A DNA stretch of 64,000 nt from Ecdyonurus torrentis. Lineage: Eukaryota; Arthropoda; Insecta; Ephemeroptera; Heptageniidae. Below, piece by piece: positions 16,341-30,710 of the stretch (position 1 is its first letter; each line of letters begins with the position of its first letter). A model generated the notes under the pieces. That model was not told the DNA's origin, searched no databases, and was given only the letters and a program-made list of their open reading frames with translations. The stretch lies in NCBI GenBank assembly GCA_949318235.1, contig OX439133.1, positions 15,675,905 through 15,739,904 of the forward strand. Direction: 5' to 3'. The position numbers and the translations under genes are program-made.

Positions 16341-17429
16341 ATCAAGCAGATGTTTAAATTAAGCATCTTTTTAAAGTTTGCAGTAATTTACAAAGCTTGT
16401 ATCTATCTACTAAGGGTTAAATTTTTTCCTGTCCTGGGAACGCTCTCTTTAAATATAAATTGTAAAATTATACGAACATTTTTTTTTTTTTTTTGCATTA
16501 GTCAAATATTTTCATTTAAAATTTTAAATGTAATTATTTTTACATATATTTCTCACAGTTAATTTTCAATCATTTGCAACAACATTTAAAAACAAACAAG
16601 CAATATTAATCAAAAGAACATGAAAATATCTCTAACATTCGGACAATGAATTGCAAAATCAATTTTATAATAGAAAAGCTCTTTATTTATTTATATTACC
16701 TAGTAGGTACATGCTGATATTGTTTATTGTTGTATTTTTAAACATTTAGAACTTTAAACATTATTGGTGCCAACTTAATATAATAATTATTATACCAACA
16801 GTCTGATTTATAAACTCTGTAATTTTATAGTTGTAATTTAATTAATTAGTTATTTATATTTCATTTAAAATTTTCAAATTAGAACTCAAATATAATTAAT
16901 TTAATTATTTATAATTTTTTTTAGCTTTATTTTAAAAAAATATATAATAATTAATAAAAAAAATGTAATTTTTGTTTCAAAATAATTTAAGTAATCTAAT
17001 TAATAATATTATTTCAATATATTATATTTAAAAAATAATTAAATAAATATTTTAACAAATCATTGTTTGGCAATATGCGAAATATAAATTACTTCTCTTT
17101 TTAACGTTAGCGCTAGGTAATAATACTACATTTATTTCATATTGGAATGAAAAGCTATGCTAATATATTTGATTTCTGACAGTGAATAAAACACCATAAG
17201 TTAATACTTAAAAAGATTAAAAATTTTATTGTGTTCCATGTCTTTACAGAGTAGAACAATATACAATCATGATAGCAAAGAGCCAAGGTCTGCAGTGATT
17301 AAAAGAAACCATAATCAATATGCATCATTTTAAAATGTAAAATTTATGCTTTCGCGCCAGCTTTTAGGTGAATTAAGAACTTTTTTTTAAAAAATGTGAA
17401 GATTTTATCGTTTTTTTTTTTTTTTTGGA

Positions 17430-17577
17430 AATTTTGTCTGAAATTGCACAATGATACCTTCAGCTTGAGACAGTATCAAAAATATAAAATAGGGGGGGGG
17501 GGGGGGTTTCACCGTGCAAATTAACTTCATATGATATTTTGAAATTTTGAGCCCATAAACCTATAAGGTGCAATGTT
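17430..17577 (+). mobile_element. Truncated family A MITE joined to array DNA
   Basis: It holds the family A interior (GCACAATGATACCTTCAGCTT to CCTATAAGGTGCAATGTT), cut before its right end. It is joined directly to GCGTGACAGTTTTGCTT, the end of an array core, so DNA was lost between a MITE and a core. Confidence 0.65.
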
Positions 17578-18630
17578 GCGTGACAGTTTTGCTTTTGTAG
17601 CACACATCAAGCAGATATTTAAATTAAGCATCTTTTTAATGTTTAGAGTAATTTACAAAGCTTATATCCATCTAGTAAGGGTTAAATTTATCCTTGTCCT
17701 GGGAACGTCTTCTTTAAATATAAATTTTTATTATTGAATACGTCAAATTTTTTCAATTTTGCAAATTTGCAAATTAAATTGTTTCAATACATTTCTCACA
17801 GATAATTTTAACCATTCTGCTACAAAGTTGAAAAACACACAATATTTATGCAAATGGGTAAAATAAATTTTAATTTCTCTAAAACAAAAGACAAAACAAA
17901 CAAACTGAAACAAATTTAATTGTAAAACTGATAGAAATCAATAGAGCATGAGGAGAAAAGCTCTTTATGTAAGTAAATACGGGCATGCTGATATTGTTGT
18001 ATTTTAAATAATATGGAACTTTAGCAATATTTGTGCCAACTTAATCATAATTAGCATCAACATTGTCTCTACCTTCTAAAATAATCGTGAAACTATAAAG
18101 TTTATATCTACACTTTTTTATAAAAATTATAAATTTGAAAACATTGTTTAGTCTATTTATAATTTTTTTATTTTAATTAATAAATTAGTTATAAAAAATA
18201 AAAATTGTGTAATTTTTGTTTGAAAATAATTTATGTATTTTAATTAAAAAATATATATATATTTTTATATTTAATTTAAAAAATAAATTAATAAATAATT
18301 TAACAAATCAGGGTTATACTTGTTTAAAGATTTTTAATTATATAATGCATAATTGTAAGGTTTGTCATAATAAATAATGCGTATACTGCATCTAGTTCAT
18401 CATACAAATTTAATATTTTATTTTATTTCTTTTTTATGCTCATCAATTCTGTAATTGTAAAAAAAAAAAAAAAAAAAAAAAAAATATTCCGTAAAAAAAA
18501 TATATATAATAAATTATATATTATGTAAATATATCCTTAAATAATCCTGTGTTATTACCATAATTGAACAAGCCGATAAGGTATTATACCTTGGCTTGTA
18601 AATTGTAAACAATTATTTTGCTCAATAAAA

Positions 18631-18633
<3 letters not shown>

Positions 18634-18699
<66 letters not shown>
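18634..18699. repeat. (TA)n microsatellite
   Basis: About 66 bp of alternating TA inside the array. Confidence 0.9.
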
Positions 18700-18703
<4 letters not shown>

Positions 18704-19020
18704 ATCTTCTGAAAAGCATATTAAGTTATTTGATTGCTTACGCTTACAGTAAGTAATAAACTATAACAGAATAACACAACACTTATATGTATCTAATATA
18801 CAATCATGGTGGTCAAGAGCCGAAGACTTTGATTAAGAGAAATTATTGTCATTATGCATCATTTTAAAATGTATGCTTTCGGGCCAGCTTTTAGGTGAAT
18901 TAAGAACTATTTTGTTAAAATATTGTAGATTTTATATAATTTTTTTTTCGTAAAAAAATAGAAACAAAAAACTAGTTAATTTAAAATTATAACATTTTTG
19001 TTTTGCTAGGTATAACCAAC

Positions 19021-19300
19021 TAAAGGGAGTAGGGTGCCAACGTCGGCCATTACACTCAATCTTTTACCATCAAAAAAATCTAAAATTTTGCACTTAATGA
19101 TACTGCAGCTTAAGGCAATTTCAAATATATAAAATGGGGAGGGGGGGGGGGGGCTTACCGTGCAAATCAACTTTATATGATTTTTTGAAATTTTAAGCCA
19201 ATAAGGCCCAATGTTAATTTCAATAATTTTGACACCAAAATTAGACCTAATACATTTTCTAGTTTTTGAGATATAAGGTCGGTATACCATACTCCCTTAA
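19021..19300 (+). mobile_element. MITE family A copy in the array
   Basis: It runs from TAAAGGGAGTAGGG to ACTCCCTTAA and carries the TTGAGATATAAGGTC motif near its right end. Confidence 0.75.
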
Positions 19301-19904
19301 AAAGAATTATAATTGAAAAAAAATTATTATTATTATTATTTTTATTATTATCCTTTTCATATTTTATCATTCATATACACATTGCAGAAAATCAACTATT
19401 TAAGGCCTAGGCCTTATCGTTTGGTTTTATTTAAAATACTTAAACTTTACACACATTAAGTCATCTATTTAGATGAAAACAACAAATATATTCTTACTGG
19501 AAGATTATCTATAGATTTATTTCCGAATCAAAGTTATACAGAAGTTACTCTTTTCGTAAAGTTTGGAAATTAAATGCGTGATTTAACTAAAAAGTTGTAA
19601 AGAGAGAAAAATCTGAAATTTAGAATAGAATGATACATTAAGATAAAGTAAATTTTCAAATTTGTTAATAATAATGTAAATAAAAATTATTTAAAAAATA
19701 TGAGGAGTCACAATGCTTTATTTTAATTTGAAATGTTTTTGAAGTCCATACGAGACCATGTTAATTTCATTTATTATCTTATTTCTTATCTGATAAAGTC
19801 ACAGGTTCTGGAAATTTTATCATAGGTAGATGTTACTTTTAATTTCAAATGCCGAAAAAAAGTTCTCAATATAGATTTCGAGATACAAGCCATCTAAGTA
19901 CAAC

Positions 19905-20215
19905 CTATAAGGTTATATGGCACAACGATGGTTATGTCCTGTAACCTTGGTGTGTGCGCTGCAAGTACGGAGGTTCATTCCGCGCTCAGATACGACTAGA
20001 TATCTCAACCATGGTAGGTTAGCTTAGGTTAGGTAGATTAGGGATTAGCTCCGGTTGAGGGGAGTGAGTTCAGAGTCACTCACAGCCACGTTTGTCTACA
20101 TGACTTCCAAGGGATTTAGCCATGGTTGGTGGTGATAATCGATAACTTTGGAAAGATAGCGAATGGGGGTTTCGTCATATATCGAAGCTGCGTGACAGTT
20201 TGGCTTCTGTAGCAC
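19905..20215 (+). repeat. Array core copy 3
   Basis: The internal variant is GGTTAGGTAGATTAGGG. About 220 bp upstream of the core it is almost identical to copy 7 (30180-30400). Confidence 0.85.
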
Positions 20216-21605
20216 ACATCAAGCAGATGTTTAAATTAAGCATCTTTTTTTAAGTTTAAAGTAACTTACAAAGCTTGTATCTATCTTTGAATGAATTAAT
20301 GAATGAATGTTTCCTGGGAACGCTGCCTTTCAATATAAATTGTAAAATTATACGAATATTATTTTTAAATACGTCAAATTTTTTCAATTTAAAATTTTCA
20401 ATATAATTATTTCTACATACATTTCTCACAGTTCATTTTAACCATTTTGCCACAAATTTGAAAAAAACACAGTATTATGCAATGGGATAAATATAAATGT
20501 TAAATTCTCTAAAACAAAATGGAAATTTAAATGTAAAACTAATAGAAATGGAAAGAGCATCAAAATATCTCTAACCTTTGAACAATAAACTGAAACATCG
20601 ATTTTATAGGCGAGAAGAGCTCTTTATGTAAGTAAATACGGGCATGCTGATATTGTTGTATTTAAAAAAATATGGAAATTTGGCAATATTTGTGCTAACT
20701 TAATATCACAAGTAGCACCATCATTGTGTCTGCCTTCTGCCTTATAAATGTATAACTATGACATTTATTTGTAATTTTTTTTATTTATTAATACTTTATC
20801 TAAAAGATTTATATAATAAATTTGAAAATATTGTTTAGTTTATTTATTATTTTATAATTTTAATAAATAAATTATTTAAAAAATAAAAATTGTACAATTT
20901 TTATTTTTTATAACTAATTTATTTATTAAAATTATAAAATAATAAATAAACTAAACAATATTTTCAAATTTATTATATAAATCTTTTAGATAAAGTATAA
21001 ATAAATAAAAAAAATTACAAATAAATGTCATAGTTATACATTTATAAGGCAGAAGACAGACACAATGATGGTGCTACTTATGATATTAAGTTAGCACAAA
21101 TATTGCCAAATTTCCATATTTTTTTAAATACAACAATATCAGCATGCCCGTATTTACTTACATAAAGAGCTCTTCTCGCCTATAAAATCGATGTTTCAGT
21201 TTATTGTTCAAAGGTTAGAGATATTTTGATGCTCTTTCCATTTCTATTAGTTTTACATTTAAATTTCCATTTTGTTTTAGAGAATTTAACATTTATATTT
21301 ATCCCATTGCATAATACTGTTTTTTTTTTTCAAATTTGTGGCAAAATGGTTAAAAATGAACTGTGAGAAATGCTGTATGTAGAAATAATTATATAGTAAA
21401 TTTTATATTGAAAAAATTTGACGAATTTAAAAATAATATTCGTATAATTTTACAATTAATATTTAAAGAAAGCGTTCCCAGGACAGGAATAAAAATTCAT
21501 TCATTAATTCATTCAAAGATAGATACAAGCTTTGTAAATTACTCTAAACTTAAAAAAGATGCTTAATTTAACATCTGCTTGATGTGTGCTACAGAAGCCA
21601 AACTG
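20198..21605. repeat. 0.7-kb inverted duplication within an array unit
   Basis: CAGTTTGGCTTCTGTAGCAC at 20198 is answered by its complement ending at 21605. The arms of about 690 bp mirror each other almost base for base and meet at ATTGTACAAT (centre about 20893). After 21605 the normal unit order resumes, so a reversed copy was inserted in place. It could fold into a very long hairpin. An assembly artefact is possible. Confidence 0.85.
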
Positions 21606-22085
21606 TCCGATGGTACAATTTTTTTTTTTTAAATAATTTATAAAATTAAGTTGACAATATTTTATTTATATATTTAATTTAAAAAATAAATTAATAAATA
21701 ATTTAACAATTTGTAATGAAAGTTAAGGAGTTTAACAAACTTACTTTGAACTTCCGAAGAAGGTTGCTACGTATTAATAATGCGTATGATGCGGATACGG
21801 CATATTGTTTATATTAGTATGAAGAGCATGATAAATTATTTGAATACTGACATTGAAAAACAAACTCTAAGAATAACACTTATCTAATTTACAATTATGT
21901 TAGTTGCATTATCAATATGTATCATTTTAAAATGTAAAATTTATGCTTTCGTGCCAGTTTTTATGTGAATTAAGAACTTTTTTTTTAAATATTGAATATT
22001 TTATACATTTTTTTTTCATAAAAAGAAAAAAAAACTTGGTTAATTTAAAATTTATAACATTTTTGTTTTGCTAGGTATAATCAAC

Positions 22086-22444
22086 TAAAGGGAGTAGGGC
22101 ACCAACGTCGGCCATTAGACTCAATCTTTTACCATCCAAAAAAGCTAAATTTTGCACAATGATACTTAAGCTTGAGATAATTTCAAATATATAAAATTTG
22201 GGTGGGGGGCTGAGGGGGAGGGGTCACTGTGCAAATTAACTTAATATGATTTTTTTGAAATTTTAAGCCCATAAGACCCAATGTTAATTTCAATTATTTT
22301 TTTCTTTTTTTCGGGACTGTCGAACAATTTGAAAATTTTATCATGACTATATAGGTGTAACTCTTAACTACACAATGACAACAAAATTAGATCCAATACA
22401 TGTTTTAATTTTTGAGATATAAGGTCGGTTCTCTACTCCCTTAA
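22086..22444 (+). mobile_element. MITE family A copy in the array
   Basis: Same termini (AAAGGGAGTAGGG, CTACTCCCTTAA), with a GGGTGGGGGGCTGAGGGG block shared with the next units. Confidence 0.75.
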
Positions 22445-23049
22445 AAAGAATTATTATTGTAAAAAAAAAATAATGTGATTATTATTGTTTTTCTTTTTAT
22501 ATTTTATCATTCATAATATACACATTGCAGAAAACCAACCAAGGTCTAGGCCTTATCGTTTGGTTTTATCTAAAATACATAAACTTTAAACACACATTAA
22601 GGCATCTATTTCGATGAAAAAACAAAAACAAATGTCTTCTTACTGGAAGATGATTTATTTATTTCCAAACCAAAGTTATGCAGAGGTTACTCTTTTCGTA
22701 AAGTTGGGAAATTAAATGCGGGATTTAACTAAAAAGTTGTGAAGAGAGAAAAATCTGAATTTAGAATAGAATGATACATTAAGATAAAGTAACTTCAAAT
22801 ATGTAAATAATGTAAATAAAAATTATTTAAAAAATATGGGGGGTCACAATGCTTTATTTTAAATTGAGATGTTTTTGAAGTCCATACGAGACCATGTTAA
22901 TTTCATTTATTATCTTATTTCTTATCTGATAAAGTCACGGGTTCTGGAAATTTTGTCATAGGTAGATGTTACTTTTAATTTCAAATACCGTCAAAAAGTT
23001 CTCAATAAATTTCAAGATACAAAGCCATCTAAGTACAACCCTTAAGCAG

Positions 23050-23400
23050 TTGAGCTTATATGGCACAACGATGGTTATGTCCTGTAACCTTGGTGTGTGC
23101 GCTGCAAGTACGGAGGTTCATTCCGCGCTCAGATACGACTAGATATCTCAACCATGGTAGGTTAGCTTAGAAAATGAACTGATGAATGATAATGAATGAA
23201 TGACTTAATGAATGATTAGATTAGGGATTAGCTCTGGTTGAGGGGGGTGAGTTCAGAGTCACTCACAGCCACGTTTGTCTACATGACTTCCGAGGGATTT
23301 AGCCATGGTTGGTGGTGATAATCGATAACTTTGGAAAGATAGCGAATGGGGGTTTCGTCATATATCGAAGCTGCGTGACAGTTTGGCTTCTGTAGCACAT
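23050..23400 (+). repeat. Array core copy 4
   Basis: The internal variant is a longer TGAATGA-rich insert (about 23172-23218), shared only with copy 9. Confidence 0.85.
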
Positions 23401-24592
23401 ATCAAGCAGATGTTTAAATTAAGCATCTTTTTTAAGTTTAGAGTAATTTACAAAGCTTGTATCTATCTTTGAATGAATTAATGAATGAATGTTTATTCCT
23501 GTCATGGGAACGCTTTCTTTAAATATAAATTGTAAAATTATACGAATATTATTTTTAAATACGTCAAATTTTTTCAATTTAAAATTTTCAATATAATTAT
23601 TTCTACATACATTTCTCACAGTTCATTTTTAACCATTTTGCCACAAATTTGAAAAACACACTATATTATGCAATGGGAAAAATATAAATGTTAAATTCTT
23701 TAAAACAAAATGGAAATTTAAATGTAAAACTAATAGAAATGGAAAGAGCATCAAAATATCTCTAACCTTTGAACAATAAACTGAAACATCGATTTTATAG
23801 GCGAGAAGAGCTCTTTATGTAAGTAAATACGGGCATGCTGATATTGTTGTATTTAAAAAAATATGGAAATTTGCCAATATCTGTGCTTACTTAATATCAC
23901 AAGTAGCACCATCATTGTGTCTGTCTTCTGCCTTATAAATGTATAACTATGACATTTATTTGTAATTTTTTTTATTTATTTATACTTTATCTAAAAGATT
24001 TATATAATAAATTTGAAAATATTGTTTAGTTTATTTATTATTTTATAATTTTAATAAATAAATTATTTATTAAAAATAAAAATTGTACATTTTTTTTTTT
24101 TTGAAAATAATTTATAAAATTAAATTGACAATATTTTATTTATATATTTAATTTAAAAAATAAATTAATAAATAATTTAACAAATTGTAATGAAAGTTAA
24201 GGAGTTTAACAAACTCACTTTGAACTGCTTTGAACATCAAAGTATGTTGCTACGTATCACTACGTATTAATAATGCGTATGATACGTATATGGCATATTG
24301 TTCATATTAGTCTGAAAAGCATGATAAATTATTTGAATACTGCAGGCAGTGAATAACAAACTCTAAGAATAACACTTATCTAATTTACAATTATGTTAGT
24401 TGCATTATCAATATGCATCATTTTAAATTGTAAAATTTATGCTTTCGTGCCAGTTTTTATGTGAATTAAGAACTTTGTTTTTTAAATATTGAAGATTTTA
24501 TACATTTTTTTTTCATAAAAAGAAAAAAAAATCTTGGTTAATTTAAAATTTATAACATTTTTGTTTTGCTAGGTATAATCAACTAAAGGGAG

Positions 24593-24941
24593 TAGGGCAC
24601 CAACGTCGGCCATTAGACTCAATCTTTTACCATCCTAAAAAGCTAAATTTTGTACAATGATACTTAAACTTCAGATAATTTCAAATATATAAAATTTGGT
24701 TGGGGGGCTGAGGGGGAGGGGTCACTGTGCAAATTAACTTAATATGATTTTTTTGAAATTTTAAGCCCATAAGACCCAATGTTAATTTCAATTTTTTTCT
24801 CTTTTTTTCGGGACTGTCGAACAATTTGAAAATTTTATCATGACTATATAGGTGTAACTCTTAACTACACAATGACAACAAAATTAGATCCAATACATGT
24901 TTTAATTTTTGAGATATAAGGTCAGTTCTCTACTCCCTTAA
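24593..24941 (+). mobile_element. MITE family A copy in the array
   Basis: Same termini and G-rich block as the copy at 22086. Confidence 0.75.
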
Positions 24942-25544
24942 AAAGAATTATTATTGTTAAAAAAAAAATAATTTGATTATTATTATTATTCTTTTTTTAT
25001 TTTATCATTGATAATATACACATTGCAGAAAACCAACCAAGGTCTAGGCCTTATCGTTTGGTTTTATCTAAAATACATAAACTTTACACACATTAAGTCA
25101 TCTGTTTAGATGAAAAAAACAACAAATATCGTCTTACCGGAAGATTATTTATTTAATTCCGAACCAAAATTATACAGAAGATACTCTTTTCGTAAAGGTG
25201 GGAAATTAAATACGGGATTTAACTATATAAAAAGTTGTAAAGAGAGAAAAATCTGAAATTTAGAATAGAATGATACATTAAGATAAAGTAAATTTTCAAA
25301 TTTGTTAATAATAATGTAAATAAAAATTATTAAAAAAATATGGGGGGTCAAAATGCTTTATTTTAAATTGTGATTTTTTTTAAGTCCATACGAGACCATG
25401 TTAATTTCATTTATTATCTTCTTTCTTATCTGATAAAATCATGGGTTCTGAAAATTTTTATCATAGGTAGATGTTACTTTTAATTTCAAATGCCGAATAA
25501 AAGTTTTCAATATAGATTTCGAGATACAAGCCATCTAAGTACAA

Positions 25545-25880
25545 CCTATAAGCTTATATGGCACAACGATGGTTATGTCCTGTAACCTTGGTGTGTGCGC
25601 TGCAAGTACGGAGGTTCATTCCGCGCTCAGATACGACTAGATATCTCAACCATGGTAGGTTAGCTTAGAAATAACATTACATTAGGGATTAGCTCTGGTT
25701 GCAGGGGAGTGAGTTCAAAGTCACTCACAGCCACGTTTGTCTAAATGACTTCCGAGGGATTTAGCCATGGTTGGTGGTGATAATCGATAACTTTGGAAAG
25801 ATAGCGAATGGGGGTTTCGTCATATATCGAAGCTGCGTGACAGTTTGGCTTCTGTAGCACACATCAAGCAGATATTTAAA
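25545..25880 (+). repeat. Array core copy 5
   Basis: The internal variant is GAAATAACATTACATT. The 300 bp upstream are nearly identical to those of copy 6. Confidence 0.85.
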
Positions 25881-27026
25881 TTAAGCATCTTTTTTTAGTT
25901 TGGAGTAATTTATAAAGCTTGTATCTATCTTTGAATGAATTAATGAATGAATTTTTATTCCTGTCCTGGGAACGCTTTCTTTAAATATTAATTGTAAAAT
26001 TATACGAATATTATTTTTAAATACGTCAAATTTTTTCAATTTAAAATTTACTATATAATTATTTCTACATACATTTCTCACAGTTCATTTTTAACCATTT
26101 TGCCACAAATTTGAAAAAAAAAAACAGTATTATGCAATGGGATAAATATAAATGTTAAATTCTCTAAAACAAAATGGAAATTTAAATGTAAAACTAATAG
26201 AAATGGAAAGAGCATCAAAATATCTCTAACCTTTGAACAATAAACTGAAACATCGATTTTATAGGCGAGAAGAGCTCTTTATGTAAGTAAATACGGGCAT
26301 GCTGATATTGTTGTATTTAAAAAAATATGGAAATTTGCCAATATCTGTGCTAACTTAATATCATAAGTAGCACCATCATTGTGTCTGCCTTCTGCCTTAT
26401 AAATGTATAACTATGACATTTATTTGTAATTTTTTTTATTTATTTATACTTTATCTAAAAGATTTATATAATAAATTTGAAAATATTGTTTAGTTTATTT
26501 ATTATTTTATAATTTTAATAAATAAATTAGTTATAAAAAATTAAAATTGTACAATTTTTTTTTTTGAAAATAAATTAAAAAATAAATTGACAATATTTTA
26601 TTTATATATTTAATTTAAAAAATAAATTAATAAATAATTTAAGAAATTGTAATAGAAATTTTAAGGAGTATAACAAACTCACTTTCAACTTCGAAATAGG
26701 TTGCTACGTATTAATAATGCGTATGATGCGTATATGGCATATTGTTCATATTAGTCTGAAAAGCATGATAAATTATTTGAATACTGACAGTGAATAACAA
26801 ACTCTAAGAATAACACTTATCTAATTTACAATTATGTTAGTTGCATTATCAATATGCATCATTTTAAAATGTAAAATTTATATATGCTTTCGTGCCAGTT
26901 TTTATGTGAATTAAGAACTTTTTTTTTTAATATTGAAGATTTTATACATTTTTTTTCCATAAAAAGAAAAAAAAAAACTTGGTTAATTTAAAATTTATAA
27001 CATTTTTGTTTTGCTAGGTATAATCA

Positions 27027-27386
27027 ACTAAAGGGAGTAGGGCACCAACGTCGGCCATTAGACTCAATCTTTTACCATCCAAAAAAGGTAAATTTTGCAC
27101 AGTGATACTTAAGCTTGAGATAATTTCAAATATATAAAATTTGGGTGGGGGGCTGAGGGGGAGGGGCCACTGTGCAAATTAACTTAATATGATTTTTTTG
27201 AAATTTTAAGCCCATAAGACCCAATGTTAATTTCAATTATTTTTTTCTTTTTTTCGGGACTGTCGAACAATTTGAAAATTTTATCATGACTATATAGGTG
27301 TAACTCTTAACTACACAATGACAACAAAATTAGATCCAATACATGTTTTAATTTTTGAGATATAAGGTCGGTTCTCTACTCCCTTA
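27027..27386 (+). mobile_element. MITE family A copy in the array
   Basis: Same termini and G-rich block as the copy at 22086. Confidence 0.75.
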
Positions 27387-27994
27387 AAAAGAATTATTAT
27401 TGTTAAAAAAAAAAATAATGTGATTATTATTATTATTCTTTTTTTATTTTATCATTCATAATATACAAATTGCAGAAAACCAACCAAGGTCTAGGCCTTA
27501 TCGCTTGGTTTTAATTAAAATACATAAACCCTACACACATTAAGGCATCTATTTAGATGAAAAAAACAAACAAATATCTTCTTACCGGAAGATTATTTAT
27601 TTAATTCCAAACCAAAGTTATACAGAAGATACTCTTTTCGTAACGGTGGGAAATTAAATACGGGATTTAACTATATAAAAAGTTGTAAAGAGAGAAAAAT
27701 CTGAAATTTAGAATAGAATGATACATTAAGATAAAGTAAATTTTCAAATTTGTTAATAATAATGTAAATAAAAATTATTAAAAAAATATGGGGGGTCAAA
27801 ATGCTTTATTTTAAATTGTGATTTTTTTTAAGTCCATACGAGACCATGTTAATTTCATTTATTATCTTCTTTCTTATCTGATAAAATCATGGGTTCTGAA
27901 AATTTTTATCATAGGTAGATGTTACTTTTAATTTCAAATGCCGAATAAAAGTTTTCAATATAGATTTCGAGATACAAGCCATCTAAGTACAACC

Positions 27995-28320
27995 TATAAG
28001 CTTATATGGCACAACGATGGTTATGTCCTGTAACCTTGGTGTGTGCGCTGCAAGTACGGAGGTTCATTCCGCGCTCAGATACGACTAGATATCTCAACCA
28101 TGGTAGGTTAGCTTAGAAATAACATTACATTAGGGATTAGCTCCGGTTGAGGGGGGTGAGTTCAGAGTCACTCACAGCCACGTTTGTCTAAATGACTTCC
28201 GAGGGATTTAGCCATGGTTGGTGGTGATAATCGATAACTTTGGAAAGATAGCGAATGGGGGTTTCGTCATATATCGAAGCTGCGTGACAGTTTGGCTTCT
28301 GTAGCACATATCAAGCAGAT
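27995..28320 (+). repeat. Array core copy 6
   Basis: The internal variant is GAAATAACATTACATT. The unit that follows carries a tiny hAT insertion at 28895-28946. Confidence 0.85.
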
Positions 28321-28894
28321 GTTTAAATTAAGCATCTTTTTAAAGTTTGGAATAATTTACAAAGCTTGTATGTATTAAGTGTTAAATTTTTTCCTGTCCT
28401 GGGAACGCTCTCTTTAAATATAAATTGTAAAATCACACGAGCATTATTACTGAATACGTCAAATTTTGTCAATTTTTAACCATTTTGCCACAAAGTTGAA
28501 AAAACACACAATATTATGCAAATGGGAAAAATAAATTATAATTTCTCTAAAAGAATATGAACAGACAATGAACTAAAAAATTAATTTTATAGGAGAAAAG
28601 CTCTTTATCTATGTAAATAAATAGCACGGACATGCTATTGTTGTATTTCAAAAAATTAAGTCTTTTGGCTATATTGGTGCCTAATTAATATCATAATCAG
28701 CACTAATGTTGTATCTTTGCTTTATAAACACTTTTATTCTAAAGTTTAAATGTAATTTATTAGTTATTTATATTTTTTTAAAATATTTTAAAAGATTCAC
28801 ATTATAAATTTGATAATATTATTTAGTTTACTTAATAAATTATAATAATCATAAATAGTTTAGTGACAAAAAAATGTAAGTTTTGTTTCAAATT

Positions 28895-28946
28895 CAGGGT
28901 CGGACTGGGGTGAAACCGCGTAGCCCTTATGGCCAGTCCGACCCTG
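28895..28946. mobile_element. 52-bp hAT-like MITE with perfect 8-bp target duplication
   Basis: The termini CAGGGTCGGACTGG and CCAGTCCGACCCTG are perfect inverted repeats. TTCAAATT lies directly on both sides (28887-28894 and 28947-28954), the 8-bp duplication typical of hAT elements. Only about 24 bp separate the termini. The terminal sequence matches that of the large element at 59076-60852. Confidence 0.9.
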
Positions 28947-29438
28947 TTCAAATTAATATGTATGTAATCTTATAGATAATAATAAATTAATTTATATTTA
29001 ATTTAAAAAATAAATAAATAAACAATTCAACAATTCAGTGAAATGGAAATTTTTAAACTAAATATCACACTCTCTGATAAATTTGTATTATTAAATAATC
29101 TACGTATACTGCATCTAGTTCACATTAGTCTGAAAAGCAAGCTAATCTAATTTGTTTGCTGACAGTGAGTAATAAACCATAAGAGTAACACTTATGTTAT
29201 ATATATAATCATGTTTGTCAAATCCGAGGACTATAAATAAGAGAAATCATATAATATGCATCATTTTAAAATGAAAAATGTATTTCTTTAGCTTTTAGTT
29301 TTAGGTGAATTCAGATTTTTTTTTTTTTATTTTTTTTTTTAAATATTAAAGATTTTATACCCTTTTTTTTTTCGCCAAAAAATAATTATCCTGTAAATTT
29401 AAAATTTATAACATTTTCGTTTTGCTAGGTATAACCAA

Positions 29439-29789
29439 CTAAAGGGAGTATAAGGGTACCGACGTCGGCTATTATACTCAAACTTTTACCGTCAAAAAAA
29501 TCTGAAAATTTGCATGCTGATACTTCAGCTTGAGACAATTTCAAATATATAAAATTGGAGGGGGGGGGGGGGTAACCGTGCAAATTAACTTTATAAGATT
29601 TTTCGACAGTTTGAACCCATAAGGCCCTATGTCAATTTAAATAATTTTTTTTTTCGGGACTTTCAAACATTTTTAAATTTTTATCACAGCTAGGTGTAAG
29701 TGAAACTCTTAACTACACAATGACACCAAAATTAGACCCAATGCATGTTCTAGTTTTTTAGATATAAGGTCGGTACCCTACTCCCTTAA
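29439..29789 (+). mobile_element. MITE family A copy in the array
   Basis: A more diverged copy, with GGGTACCGACGTCGG at the left and CCCTACTCCCTTAA at the right. It is closer to the solo copy at 8173. Confidence 0.75.
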
Positions 29790-30394
29790 AAAGAATTATA
29801 ATTGTAAAAAAAAAAAAAAAAAAAAAAAATATCATTTGATTATTATTTTATTTTTATATCATTCATATACACATTGCAGAAAACCAACCAAGGCCTAGGC
29901 CTAATCGTTTGGTTTTAATAAAAATACATAAACCCTACACACATTAAGTCATCTATTTAGATAAAAAAAAAACACAAATATCTTCTTACTGGAAGATGAT
30001 TTATTTATTTTCGAACCAAAGTTCTGCAGAGGTTACTCTTTTCGTAAAGTTTGGAAATTATATGCGTGATTAACTAAAAAGTTGTAAAGAGAGAAAAATC
30101 TGAAATTTAGAATAGAATGATACATTAAGATAAAGTAACTTCAAATATGTTAATAAAAATGTAAATAAAAATTATTTAAAAAATATGAGGAGTCACAATG
30201 CTTTATTTTAATTTGAAATGTTTTTGAAGTCCATACGAGACCATGTTAATTTCATTTATTATCTTATTTCTTATCTGATAAAGTCACAGGTTCTGGAAAT
30301 TTTATCATAGGTAGATGTTACTTTTAATTTCAAATGCCGAAAAAAAGTTCTCAATATAGATTTCGAGATACAAGCCATCTAAGTACAACCTATA

Positions 30395-30710
30395 AGGTTA
30401 AATGGCACAACGATGGTTATGTCCTGTAACCTTGGTGTGTGCGCTGCAAGTACGGAGGTTCATTCCGCGCTCAGATACGACTAGATATCTCAACCATGGT
30501 AGGTTAGCTTAGGTTAGGTAGATTAGGGATTAGCTCCGGTTGAGGGGAGTGAGTTCAGAGTCACTCACAGCCACGTTTGTCTACATGACTTCCAAGGGAT
30601 TTAGCCATGGTTGGTGGTGATAATCGATAACTTTGGAAAGATAGCGAATGGGGGTTTCGTCATATATCGAGGCTGCGTGACAGTTTGGCTTCTGTAGCAC
30701 ATATCAAGCA
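30395..30710 (+). repeat. Array core copy 7
   Basis: The internal variant is GGTTAGGTAGATTAGGG, as in copies 3 and 8. Confidence 0.85.
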
